From Collybiopsis luxurians FD-317 M1 (taxonomy: Eukaryota; Basidiomycota; Agaricomycetes; Agaricales; Omphalotaceae), in contig KN834796.1 of NCBI GenBank assembly GCA_000827265.1, forward strand, positions 257,046-321,045: a stretch of DNA of 64,000 nucleotides, read 5' to 3'. The position numbers were made by a program, and so were the translations under genes. How positions within the stretch are numbered: position 1 is the first letter of the stretch; the number at the start of each line of letters is the position of its first letter. Shown piece by piece: positions 33,063-45,158 of the stretch. The notes beneath the pieces are model-generated. The model ran no database searches. It saw nothing but the letters and a program-made list of their open reading frames with translations, and was not told the DNA's origin.

Positions 33063-33398
33063 TGATGGATCACACAGATCAAGAAGGATAAAGGTGCCAC
33101 TGCTACATTTAGATATCTAGTCCTTATATACAAGTCCTGAGTATATGTGTAATATTTACAAAAAGGCAAGTAGTTAACTGGTATAATGTGAGTGGCTGTT
33201 AAATAAGCAAGTGGGAACATAAGTAGATACTGTGAGAAAAGATGATTTGGAGGTTGTCTGTGAACATTATGGTACCAAGATAGAACAGTGTGAGATGACA
33301 ACAGAACAGAAATATAAGTATAGTACAATTACAAGAAAGTGTTCCATAGATAGATATATCCAATCATGTCTTGTGAATACCTAATCATAAATCCAACA
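33063..33398 (-). mobile_element. Solo LTR of a Ty1-copia-type element
   Basis: Minus-strand ends are TGTTGGATT...TGATCCATCA (TG...CA). It matches the LTR at 63,561-63,918 over most of its length, for example ATCACACAGATCAA, TTATATACAAGT, AGATAGAACAGTGTGAGAT, AATATAAGTATAGTACAA, AGAAAGTGTTCCATA and CTTGTGAATACCTAAT. No internal coding region is next to it, and no clear 5-bp target duplication is visible (TTTCC versus ACAAG), so it may be an old or rearranged solo LTR. Confidence 0.85.
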
Positions 33399-33450
33399 AC
33401 AAGTGGACTAGGTTCCTATATCAAAATTTTTAGGAAAGCCTCATAATTTT

Positions 33451-36400
33451 TCACCGAGCTTGCAATCTTGCCTTTTCTATTTCCAGCTGCTCGGCACCTT
33501 CCAACTTACCAAGTTCTCTATAAATAGCAGCAAGTTGGGTCATAGATCCCAAGGTTAAGGGGTGATTGCTCCCCAGTAATTGCTGGCGCAAGGGAAGGAC
33601 TTCTTCTGCCAGGGTTTCAGCTTTATCGAACTTCCTGAGTGCAGAACATATATGAGCAAGATCGGCCATGAAAAACAATGTATGAGGATGGTTATCTCCC
33701 AGCACTTTCTTGCACAAAGAAACAGTCTCATGCTGAAGTTGTTCAGCAGCATCAAACTTCTTCAATGCACGATAGGTGACTGCAAGATTGCCCATGGCAA
33801 GCAATGTACTACTGTGGTGGTCTCCCATCACTTCCTTGTTCAAAGAAAGCACCTCAACCTCAAGCTGTTCTGCAGCAGTAAACTTCCCCATTAAACAACA
33901 TGTGTTTGCAAGACAAGCCATAGCTCCCAATGTATCAGGATGCTTCTCCCCAAGCACCTGTTTGCGCAAAGAGAGCACATCCTTCTGAAGCTGTTCAGCA
34001 ATGTCAAACTTTCGAAGTGTTAAGTAAGAGCTTGCAAGATTGCCCATGCTGACTAATGTATCAGGGTGCATGTCTCCCGGCACTTTCTTAGACAACAAAA
34101 GCACATGTTTATTAAGCTGTTCAGCAGCATTGAACTTCCCAAGTTGATAATATGTCCTTCCAAGATCAGTCATGGAGACCAATGTATTTGGGTGATTGTC
34201 TCCAAGATTCTTCTTATGCCAAAGAAGGACCTCCTTCTGAAGCTGTTCAGCAGCACCAAGCTTCCCACGCTGAAAATATATCTTTGCAAGATATCCCAAG
34301 GAGGCCCATGTATGAGGGTGTTTGTCCCCAAGCACTTTCTTGGTCAAGGTAAGCACCTCATTCTGAAGCTGTTCAGCAGCATCCAACTTTCCAAGTACAT
34401 AGTATGTGTTTGCAAGACTGCTCATGGAGAGTAATGTATCAGGATGGTTGTCCCCAAGCACTTTTTTACGTATAGGAAGTGCCTCCTCCTTAAGCTGTGC
34501 TGCAGCATTAAGTTTCCCAAGTTCATGATATAATTGTGCAAGCTCTTCTGTAGAGTGCAATGTTTGAGGATGGTTGTCCCCTAGCATTTTCCTGTTCCAA
34601 GAGAGCACCTCCTCCTGAAGCGGTTCAGCAGCATGTAACTTTCCAAGTGCCTGATATGTTGCTGCAAGATAGCCCATGGTGAGCCATGTGTTAGGATGGT
34701 TATCCCCAAGCACTTCCTTTTGTAAAGGAAGCACCTCCTCCTGTAGCTGTTTGGCAGCATTGTACTTCCCAACTACAAAATATGTATGTGCAAGATTCGC
34801 CATAGACAACAATGTATAAGGGTGGCTATCCCCATTTTCCTTCTTTCTGAATGAGAGGATGGCTTCTTCTATTTTCTCAGCTTTCATCCAAAAGCCATTG
34901 TTCTTAAAAACTTTTGCAAAGCGCTGTTGCATCTCAGCACTTGGTAAAGTTTCCAACAAATCCTCAAATTGACTGGCATGAACTAACAGCTCTTTCCGGG
35001 ACCGAAATTCCCTATCTGTATCTCCCATTGGAATTGATCGTGCTAAAAGCAACATTGCTGCTTGTCTTATATCTTGATTCTCAATAGTCTCTTTAATGCA
35101 TGCTTGTATTACTGGGTGGAATATAATCAAGCCTTTTGACAGGTTATATGACATGAGAGACAATTGGTACATCTCTGCTATACTTGTTTCTAATGCACCC
35201 TCATCTTGAAACAAGGTCAATATTTTGTTTACAGAATCTCCTGCAGTAGCTACCAATGGATTCAAATCCATTACACCGATATCATCTTCAGTAAATGCAG
35301 CAGGTCTGGTGAAAATTTCGATCGGAATGGACAATGGATGTAGACAGGCACAGATTTGCATTAAACACTGACTCGAGTAACTCAGCTTATCAAAGCTGAG
35401 CTTAAAGGCACTAAAAACAGTCTTATTATAATTGTCAACTGTCTTCAATCTGTAATTGAGAATCTTAGTTTGCTGCCTATCAAGATAGGTCAAGTAATTC
35501 CCAAGTGTACAAGTAGGGGTTGTTTGAATGTATGCCCCAGCAGTTGATATTGCAACTGCATGATACCCAAGGGCATCAACAACTTTGGTAGCCAAACCCT
35601 TATTCTCCTCAGAATCTTCTTTATGAGTATACTTTAACAGTAACTTTACAGCATCATTTTTGGTAAGATCACCAAAGTCAATATGAAGCCCCGGAGTGGC
35701 CATTTGTGCAGTGTCCTTAAGTCTGCTTGTAATAATAATATTTCCATGATTGCAGCTAGGAATGTAGTCTTTGAGATACAGCTGATCATCATCGGCATTG
35801 TCAAAAATGCAGAGCCAGTTCTCTTGATTCCTGGTTAGATATTCTTTGACATGTTTAATTTCTTCGCCAACTTCTAATGCCTTGCCAAGCATTTTAAAAT
35901 CAGTAGTGAGTGTAGCATTAGAAGTGGCATCAAAAAACCAGATATGCGGAAATCTATTAGATTTCTTAGTCTTGGTAAGCTAGCCAAAATAGAATCATGT
36001 CTAACCTGGAATGATTTTCAGCAACAAATTTGAGCACAGTTTGTGTTTTCCCAGTTCCCCCTCTAGCAACAAGGGGAACTACTTTCTGTTGGAGGCCACC
36101 ATTTGCGGCTACCATAGAGAATATACCAGATAGTCGGTCAAGGATATCTTGTCGTCCAACAAAGTATGGACTAGGAGATGGACACATCAAGACTTGTGAA
36201 GGTGGCACAAGTGTATCCTTGAGTGCATCTGGCCTTCTGTTCGCCATTAGCTTCCCTATATCATGTTTGAGGGCATCAATTTCATCTTTGTCTGTTAAAT
36301 CAAGCTCATTAACTCTTTAAGCTGCCAGTTATGGAGAGTCAGATGTATCTTACTAGAATGTTGGTTCACTTGAATATGATGAACATCCCTCCCGGCAGCA

Positions 36401-36675
36401 TAGAAAGTTGGCGATCCATTAATCCTGACATTGGTCGCGCCAAATAGTATGGAAGCCTCAGTTCCCGGTGCTGTGATCACATGAGTCTGACAACAAGAAT
36501 TCATGGATTAACTCTTATATTTACCAGAGCTCTGTTTGGGCTGGTGCCTCCCTGATGAAGCTGACAAAGTGATTGGCAAGGGAGCTTCAATACTTGTGTG
36601 TACACTGGACTTTGAAGCTCCTGCAGTAACAGGCCGCAGAAATCTGTGACGCTGGAATCCTTTGTTGGTAGACAT
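33451..36675 (-). CDS. NLR-like NB-ARC protein with TPR repeats (frame break near N-terminus)
   Basis: Exons: 36675-36525 (MSTNKGFQRHRFLRPVTAGA), 36470-36006, and 35953-33451, with introns of 54 and 52 nt. The N-terminal part carries FGATNVRINGSPTFYAAGRD, the beta-rich leader common in basidiomycete NLRs. The NTPase has FVGRQDILDRL, P-loop ARGGTGKTQTVLKF, FPHIWFFDATS, Walker B WLCIFDNADD, NIIITSRL and the GLPL-like ALGYHAVAISTAGAYI. After a helical region come 11 kinesin-light-chain-type 42-residue TPRs, each with a L/PG(D/E)xHP-x-T(L/W) signature. The likely role is ligand-triggered assembly in self/non-self or heterokaryon recognition. Oddity: between HNWQLKE and ELDLTDKDEIDALKH at ~36,310 the frame changes with no plausible intron (only 22 nt would fit), so the allele may be a pseudogene, or there is a one-base error; a downstream Met at 36247 would give an N-truncated protein. 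Confidence 0.88.
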
Positions 36676-38860
36676 GGGAGGACAAGATGGTGGTCGGATT
36701 GTAAGAAGAAAATGCCCTGCTGTCCCACGCACATGTCGACATTGAGTGACAGCTATCAGGTACTATCATGAGAAGTTGGATGCTTCTCTGGAGCAAGTGA
36801 CAGATCCAGACCTGACTTGCAAAGAAAAAGTTACTACAATTGCTGAAGGATAACCGCTAGCCTTGCATGTAAAACTTTTGATTGATCCTCCCATTCTCTT
36901 TCCCTTGCTGATCAAAGTTCAGCAGTCTTCTTCCCCCTGGTCGCTGTCATAGAGGTATCACAAACATCTCCTGTTCCCACCCAGTGACAGTGGCTGACTA
37001 TGGAAAGCCGGAAGGCCTCCCTTGTCACCGAGGTTGATCATCAGCTTGATGGGACCCCAAGTCACTGCGTGTCATCTGACTTATCCCATTCTTACATTTG
37101 CCGACAGCCCGTGAGAAAATCGGGATCTGACCAACTTCGTTGCACCTCTCGCCTTGGAAATAGCGAATCTGTCGCCATTTACGGCTGTCTAGAAATGAGC
37201 GCAGCAGAAGCGGATGTAGTCAGCATATTGAAAGCTGAGGAGCTGAGCGGCAGGCTTTTCCGCCTACCGCTGATGCTAGATTTTGAATTGAGGTTGACAT
37301 TCGAAGGAATTACTACCAAATTCAGAACTTCAGCTGACATTAAGGGCGCTCCCACCTCCTCCTCCTCCTCCTCCTCCTCCTGCGCCAGAGGAAATCAGTA
37401 TTAGGCGGCCCCACACCGAATCAGGGCGCTCTAGAATGAGAAGCGAGATTTTACTCTTCTCGACTCGCCAAGAGCGCTCTAGTGACTCCAGGATCCTGCA
37501 TGGGAGAATGCACCAACACTTAGCCGGGAATAAATCAGCTGCAGAATTTCTGTCGGATAGGTTCGAAAAAGAGACACTGCAACACGATAGACAGAGAATT
37601 GAACTGGATCTCATCGCGCTTGGCACTGCGGTTGAGAAATATGGGACATTGGAGGTCAAGTCTTCGAAATCTACTCCGTTTGGTGTTGTGGGAAATTGTA
37701 GGAGCTCGGATGGTCAGAGTCCATTGACACACAGCGTATATGTAAGTATAAGTGTGCGAGTCTAAAAGTCCACAAGCGTTGATATGTCTAATGCTCTGCA
37801 TAAATTTTGTGCATGAGGACGCGCTTGAGTAATACCTAGCCTGTAGGGTGCCGTGAGTAATTCCCGGCACTGTTAATAACATTGTTGATCGCAATGGTGT
37901 CCTGAGGCCCCTTGGAAGGCCCATTTTTAACATGGTCTATAGCATGTTATTAACATTTATCATTTATATGAAAATTTGATCTTCCAATATGTTATTTGCG
38001 TCTCCAGTAAGTAGTGCGGGTTTTACAGGTAAAGGTACATTTGAATATCTCGTTGATGGCTCCCACCTCTTTACACCTCTTTACAATCCTCTCGTCTCGT
38101 CTCATCAACTAGGTGACGGTCGATTCTAAAGGTTCTCAAAGGGTATTTTGGCATTTCACCTCGATGAGGCCTGGGTAGAGACTTCAGTAGATTTCCCAAG
38201 TATGCATGAAGATATAGAAATTTTGTTTTGAGTCTTTTCAGGGAGCGTGTTCAGCAAATTTGACGAGTGAGCTCGAGGCATGAACAAAATTTTTCAGCGT
38301 CTATTTACCAGAAGAAATTGCAGTTTGGACCTGAGGGATGCGCCACGAAATCGTATGATTCGAAATATTCACATCACGAGTCCGGAATGAAATGGAGGAA
38401 TTGTCTTACCAGTGGACTTAACATTTTCCCACGCCACTTGTATTCCTCTATATATCAATTTATTCCCCATATATGGACATGTCACTTTTTGTGACTTTTG
38501 TTATGTTCCGTTGCATTCCAACCACCATCATCCCCCCCTTCTCTTCCTCTTCCTCGTGCAGTCCATTCTCCCTTCATATTTTTCAACATCTTCTTTATTT
38601 TCTATTGCCCATTGTCTCTGGATTGTACTGCACTTGTGTCTAGCCAACAACCAACCTGAAGGCTATCCTTTATTGAGAAGGTGCCAGAATGACAAACAAC
38701 AGTGAGGCACGTGCAAGAAAAGATGAGGGAAAAAGGATAACTGAACCAATACTGAAATACATTAAGTATAAGTAACAGGGAAGGATACAAAGGAGTAGAA
38801 TGCACAAATGGAGGGCGATGATAATGATAATCTAGTACATAACAAGGCAAGAGAAAATTT
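36676..38860. other. Spacer with dispersed repeat and CTC microsatellite
   Basis: Positions ~36,999-37,034 carry the right copy of the 27,371 repeat. Positions 37,357-37,381 are a (CCT)n microsatellite. A plus-strand stretch at 37,430-37,700 is moderately protein-like (ERSSDSRILHGRMHQHLAGN, AAEFLSDRFEKETLQHDRQR) but no gene model could be closed. Positions 37,800-38,860 show nothing recognisable. Confidence 0.5.
36999..37034 (+). repeat. Dispersed direct repeat, right copy
   Basis: TATGGAAAGCCGGAAGGCCTCCCTTGTCACCGAGGT-like; one mismatch to the copy at 27,371. Same orientation. Confidence 0.85.
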
Positions 38861-39610
38861 TTACCTCAGTACAAATGTATAGGTAATACTGGGCTGAACA
38901 TCAGATGCATTGACGGTGTATTGACTAGTACGTACGAGCACAAAATTAGTAATAATTGACTTGGAGCATTGGAAGTGAGCATGCAGGCCCAGAGTCTCTT
39001 CAGCCTGTGTGCAGCAGCTGAAGGTCCATTCCACTGTAGAATGTAGATGGGCTGACCCATAACTCCTAGGTAGAATTGGGTTCAGCGGGGTGCAGAGGAT
39101 GGGGAGGTCACTGCAAACTATGACTCGCCTCGACTATTATCCTTGCATAAACCACTCAGTTTAAACCTGACTACGTGGTACCTTCAGGCTTCTTGGCACA
39201 TATTCCCTCGGGCTTAAACCGTTAGTTCTCGCAAGGCTGATGGTTGAATGCCGGCAACCTGACAGAGAAGTCGAGGATTCCTGTATTATTTGGGTCCCTG
39301 TCCGTATCCCTTCTGCGCAATGCAATCTCAGCAATCATTCCTACATAAAGAGTAGAGTAAAGCATACTACAGTCTAAGTAGTACCCAACTATATATCCTC
39401 CAAGTCTGATGCACATCAATGCACCAAATCAATTCACCTTTTTACTTAGATCTATTCGACTGTGTATAGGTGGCTGAATTGGGGAAACATTACATGGACA
39501 GGTACCTTATCTGGGCATTCTGCAACATCAACCTGAGTGTTCGCTTTAGGAACACTGCATAGCTTATCTCTTCGGGTGCCAGTGTCCAATTGGTAGGATA
39601 CCTTCTCATG
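38861..39610 (-). CDS. Possible hypothetical gene, 3' part
   Basis: A chain of protein-like exons can be read on the minus strand: KVSYQLDTGTRRDKLCSVPK, ANTQVDVAECPDK|(intron GTACCT), GMIAEIALRRRDTDRDPNNT, GILDFSV|(longer intron), DLPILCTPLNPILPRSYGSA, HLHSTVEWTFSCCTQAEETL, and QYTVNASDVQPSITYTFVLR with stop at 38861. The alternating hydrophobic C-terminus suggests a beta-sandwich. The 5' exons and several junctions are unresolved and no family was recognised. Confidence 0.3.
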
Positions 39611-39619
39611 GAAGGATGA

Positions 39620-41165
39620 ACAAAGGTTAGCACCTCACCTTTCATCACGAGAACTCACTGTCATTACTAACCCACAGATACTAAGATAGTCGCGAAGAGC
39701 TCAACACCACAGCTGACTAAGATGTAACATCAAAACATGGCTGAATGGTTAGATGATTTATGTCTGGTTTAGCTGCGAATCCTTTTCTGTCGGTGAGCAT
39801 AATGGAAGAGAGTGCTTCAATGAAATCCAAGCGCAGCTTACATATATTGCAATGCCTCCATGGAGGGGAAGAGATGCAAGCCTAGGATACTGCTGCATTG
39901 GCCGATAGCTATAAACAATTTGAATACCTGTAACTCCAACTAATTTATGATGCGTCTGGACTCGTACATGTCACGCGCTTTGCGCGATGGCCCACATCCC
40001 ACAAGTGCTCATGTCAATAGCATAGAGTCTCTCGGTTATTACACTCTTCCGCAGGACAGAAGACCACTGTCGCACCCTCAACCAACCGGTACAAATAAAA
40101 GTTTCGCTGCAATATTTCAGAAAATTATTGCCTGTGAACACTCCTGGGGCATTGTCCAATATCCCGTGAATCTCACCTAAATGTCCTACGAATATCCCAA
40201 CAAGACAAACACAGCAGATGCTGATTTTTTTCATCGATCCTGCGAAGAGGCCGCAGGCGTGGATATTCACTGGAGAGACATGCTTCCCTGAAGCAATTCA
40301 TTCCTGGTGGGGTAGTTATGGCAATAACTGCTTACGCTCTTTTGGAAGACCTTTCAACACGGATATTCATATGTTTATTCACCTCCTGTGTCCTCTATGC
40401 CGATAATGTCTTCCAGCGTGATATAGCTAGTGTGGAGCAGTTTACTGAACAATTCGCAAGGAATTAACCTCAGAGAGATGAGGTTTTAGAGGCACTTGCA
40501 GAACTTTTGCAAAAGCCACCTAATCATTTCAAGCGTGTTATAGCAAACGTGATTGTTGCTCCAACTCTGGATTTTATGACTGCACTGCCTCTTGATTTTG
40601 AGACCAAAGCCATGCAGGTAGGCCTTCGACTTTTCTCCTCTCAACTCCGCCAGGTTTCCCCACAGCTCACAACTATACAACCCTTTCCTGCATGATCTCA
40701 GGTATCTCCATTTGCCTCTTGGTCCCAATAAGGAGCACCACACTTGGATCATGTGGGATTAGTGCACCCAAGGCTCGGCTAAGAGCAAGCTTAGCCATTC
40801 AAGGCCATAGCCAATAAAACCCAAGTCATAGCCAGCCAAGCCGAGCGCTGGGCGCACTACATGGGACTAGTCGAGTTTGGATATCATCTACCTTATGTCC
40901 ACAGAAGGAAGCTTATAATGCCTATGTCAGCTTCAGTCAGGGTCAATTGCTTTTCATAGATTAGCTGTGGTCAATATAAATTGGATGAACTTGATTTTGC
41001 CTTGCTTTGTAAAACCCCAGTACTGGATTGCTAGCCTGCCTGATTGTCGGATTTAATTCATCTCACAAAATCTGAGAGAACACACTGCAAATTTCCTTTA
41101 TTTCCAGTTATAACGCAAACTACTTGTACGGCCAACGGCAATGACAACTGGACGATCGATGATCA
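39620..41165. other. Spacer with coding relics
   Basis: Protein-like plus-strand fragments at 39,947-40,410 (GTNKSFAAIFQKIIACEHSW, GIVQYPVNLT; then SCEEAAGVDIHWRDM in another frame) and 40,510-40,690 are separated by stops and shifts and look like remnants of one gene of unknown type. An AGCCAAG-rich imperfect palindrome lies at ~40,765-40,860 (GCACCCAAGGCTCGGCTAAG versus AGCCAAGCCGAGCGCTGGGC). This is the boundary between the accessory region and the conserved block. Confidence 0.4.
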
Positions 41166-44100
41166 TCAGTCATCATCGGTATCCCCGCTCCGACTCTCTT
41201 CACCATCAAACGAATACGGAAGCGGAACCTCCCTCGTCACCCGATACTGATCCATATTACCCAAATGTTCGTTCTCCAGACGGACTGTTTTACAAAAGAA
41301 AAATCATCAGATACTCGTTCACAGAAGGCATGAGGTAGAAACTCACAAAAATTCCACTGCCACCGTCGAAGCATCTCCATAAACCCAACGATAAACAACT
41401 GAACGTACATGTCTGGTTTCGAAGGTATGTAGAGCACCCAAATGAAGCGTATCAAGACGTTGGATATAATAGCAAAATAATAAACCTAGTAAATCCCGAA
41501 AAGCGAAAAAAGAACAAGGAAAAAAATCAATCAACCAAACAAACTAGGTGATTGATGGACTTACGGGTATATAATCCGCATAAAGTAATTCTTCTCGAAG
41601 AAAAGGATACTTGACGTGAGGTTTAAAGATGGACCAATCCATCAAGAAGTCCTATATCCACACAAGCCAAAGTACACGAGTTAGAAACAATTCGGAACCG
41701 AATAAGCTTAACCAAAAAAAAAACACTTAAACTCACCCAAGCAGAAGCATAAAGCGCATAAACAGTCCCGAAAATGCACCAAATTACGAAACTCGTATTG
41801 CGAAGACTTCCTATAAAGACCAGCGATAAGCGATACATCAACCCCAAACCCCATCCACTTCTCAGTTCCTCAAGAATGGAATTTACACATACCTTGATGC
41901 CTCCAGATATAATAGGTCAAATAATAAACGATGCCAGCAAAGTATTTTCCGGCCTAGCGAAACGAACAGAGAAGAACGAATGAGCTTTGTCCAGTCCGAG
42001 TACGGGAGTAAGAATAAGAGACACCCACGTTAATCAAATGAGTAGATAACCTAGAATCGGTGTATCGCTTGATGCTTTGAATGACACGAATAAGCAGAGG
42101 TAATATCGCCAGAGAAAAGGCCACCGGCCAGGCTTTAGATGTCGAGCCGCATTTGTGCCAATCGTTGAAACCGCGAGCGTATGAACAGGCAAACACCCAG
42201 AGGTCACCAAGTGTGAATATGAGACTGCAGAACTGATCTCTGTAGGTCCGGCCGCGTATCAGTACCTGGCCTCTGGCCCATAGTGTTCTAACGGAAAACG
42301 CGACTCACCCCATCCAGAAATCTGTAAACTACACATACAGACGACAAGTCAAACACGTAAACTTGGCTGTGCGACGCGCCGGAAGAAAAACAAATCATTA
42401 CCTCAACTCTACGAGTGCCTGGCACAAGTAGCTTCAGGATACTTTTAATGAGCCAATAGCGAGAGCTCTTGAAGAACACATTGAACGGATCGACCATCAC
42501 CACGGCGGCGAACGCAAGCCACACCAACGGCCAAATATTTGGCGAGATCGAGGGAGCCCCGATCTGCGCAAACGACAACCAGAATGCATAACTCAGCGCT
42601 GCGAAAAGCAAGCTGGGAATCTAGAAAAATATAGATTAAGATTAAAATTAAAATTCTTAGTGTGAGATTCACATCGGAGGGAGAACAAGAAACGGGAGGA
42701 ATGAGAAGGGCAATGGAAGGACTGGGGTAGGGAGGGGCATATGACGAACGTCAATCCAATCCTGTATACGTACCTCAAAATATTCACGATGATCCAATCG
42801 TGTCCGTGGGTCCAGTTCTTTAATGAACGTAATTCAGTCAATTCAAAAGCGCACAGAATTAGAAAAACAACGGAAAAAAGGTAGTTACCGAATATGAATA
42901 TATAGTTGATGCGTGAATGGGACCAAACTAGAAGATTGATCCCGACCAAGAGTGAGAATACCACCGGGACGGATATGACACCATATGCGAACAATAGTCC
43001 ATCCCAATACGGGATATCAGCTCGAGTCTCCGCCTGGAAGCCTAAATATCCGATCTATTAGGGAGGATACGGATCGTCGAACAAAAGCTACTTGCTAGAC
43101 ACGAGTCCGGAGATCAGAGCAGGTACTGCGAGTCCTAAAAGTAACCCCGAACGAAATGTACTGTAATGGTGAGTCTTGTTTACAGCTCCGGCGCGGAGAC
43201 GCGTTTTGGCTCTTTTTTTGTCTCCGTGAGCTAGACGAAGGAGATTACTAAGATGAGAAAATTTTCGAAAAAAAATCCCAGAGAACACACCAAAATGGCT
43301 GGTATAAAGAGCTTCCATTTCGTCCATCATACTACGAAGCGATTTATCTGAAGCAAAAGAGCTAGGCTCGACCTGTGAGAGTAGAGTCAGAAGTGTTGAA
43401 TTAAGGTCACTATGGGAGTGCGCGCACCCGTTCTGTCATGTACGCTTGTTGCAGAGGAATCTGAACCACCGATCAGAATCAACAGAAGGGACAAACAGTT
43501 CCGATCGCCCTCACTCTAGTAATCTTCTCAAACTTTTTCAACGCCTTCCTGAAACCTGTGACATTTAAAATCTTGCATACAGAAATAAACCTTGTTTGTC
43601 ATTACGATACGAATGCGAGGAAAGAAAGCTCACTCGATAATTTTGAAGCATTTCCAATGCGCTTAAAGAGGAAATGTCAAAGGATTGCAAAATCCACCCT
43701 AGAACGAAAGAGCTCTCACCGATAATGTTCAATGACTGCCTTTTGCAGCTTCTTCTTGGCATTCACGTATTCTTCAGGATCCAATTCCTCACGAGTAGAG
43801 GTAGAACGCCTCTTGTCCAATGAGATTGGCGACGGTTGTCCGTGTGCAGTTTCTTCAGTCTCGGGGGTCTTAATCCTCGGTGTTTCAGGTTCTCCATCCG
43901 CATCTGAGCTTTGAGCTACAAGCCTTGTCGTGAAATGGAGAGCGGAGCTCCATAGATTACCGGAGTTTTTGGCCCGGGCTTCCTGTGACGGCCATGAGCA
44001 AAAAAAGCTAACGGATTACAAATGAGACACGAACATTGAAGCGCTGATGATGAATATTCAGTTCAATTAACTGAGCTTCTATGACCTTCGTCCGCGCCTC

Positions 44101-44850
44101 CATCTCGCTCTTGCGCGCATCATAAAACTTTTCAATCTTTTCCAGCTCTTTATCCAACGCATCGATGAAAGCCGTTTCTTGTGGTCGAAGAAGCGGAATG
44201 AGCTCGCGGAGGGGTATAGAACTAGCAAAGGGTTGCGGTTTGCGAAATGTAGAATTGGCTGGCAATGTTTGAATCAGTTATGATAAAATACTGGATAGCG
44301 AAGAGGGGCGTACCGCGGGCTAAGAATCCTCTACTCGTCTGGCTTCTGGGTCCCTTCGCACCACTGACGGATAACTTGCGATGACTACTCGACTGAGAAG
44401 AGTCTGGGGCCGAGCTCTGCGAGCCCCTCCTCGTAGCTACCGACCTTTTGCGTACCGGAAGCTCTCCCAGACCCATCCCGGCATCATGGCGCGCACGAGA
44501 CGTAGAAGGACCTCCATCGGCCTGTTCTCCAGGAAAGTGCGATGTCTCTGGTGATGCAGGAAGATGAACCTGAGACTCCGTTGCAAGGTGCTGAGGTTTT
44601 TCCTTGCGAATTTTCTTCTTCAATCCCCGATAATCGCTAGCGTTGTCTGCGGTGAGTATCTTTCAGATTTACAGGTTTATGAGGTCATACATGTAAGCCT
44701 TTTTCCATTCGGGAGTCTAGAGCGATATGAGTATCATGTACTCTAATTCATAGGGGAATGTACCTGAGTTTGCGAAAGGTATCTGGCCAAAATTGTTTAG
44801 TTCCTCTGCTAGAAAAGCGTAGTATGAGGCCCTTACTTTGCAAATTTCAT
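41166..44850 (-). CDS. SYG1: SPX-EXS domain phosphate transporter/sensor (SYG1/XPR1 family)
   Basis: Many short introns; start at 44850, stop at 41166. The spliced N-terminus reads MKFAKYLSQTQTPEWKKAYI, DYRGLKKKIRKEKPQ: the first SPX helices with the Lys cluster that binds inositol pyrophosphates. SPX continues FIDALDKELEKIEKFYDARK (exon 44,258 on), KKKLQKAVIEHYRALEMLQN and ILNVTGFRKALKKFEKITR. Membrane segments follow (STFRSGLLLGLAVPALISGL, LLFAYGVISVPVVFSLLVGI), then the EXS domain: DQFCSLIFTLGDLWVFACSY, WPVAFSLAILPLLIRVIQSI, KRYTDSRLSTHLINVGKYFA, YYLTYYIWRHQG, and WVLYIPSKPDMYVQLFIVGF, ending ...SRSGDTDDD. It is expected to export or sense phosphate at the plasma membrane or Golgi. The micro-exons at the 5' end (14, 19 and 26 nt) are typical of basidiomycete orthologues. 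The intron at 43,095-43,042 has a GC donor (GCAAGT). All key motifs are intact. Confidence 0.95.
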
Positions 44851-45158
44851 GCTGGGTATTGGATCGCTAGCAGACTGGGAGCAGCATGAAAGTTGATTTC
44901 GCAGGTGTCATGGGTGATGAGCGTGTGCAAGCGAAGCACGTGGGCTTAATTCATCGGATATTTACTTGTCGCGTAGACACCGCGGCCGCGTGCATCTTAT
45001 ATCATTTTCGAGCGGGGATCAGAGGCAAGAGGCCGCTATCACGCCAAAAGTATAAATTCTACAAAAATTCCTTTATTTTTTACACCAAATTCCGAGACTA
45101 ATTCTTTTTTTCGTTACATTCGTATCATACGCGTCGTAAAGAGGCTCTCTCTCTCTAT

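Noticed and set aside
37000..37404. 134-codon plus-strand frame
   Set aside because: Begins inside the dispersed repeat and ends in a CCT microsatellite; no conserved motif.
39947..40410. Possible aldo/keto reductase fragment (IVQYPVNLT)
   Set aside because: The similarity rests on a few residues and the surrounding frames do not continue the family.
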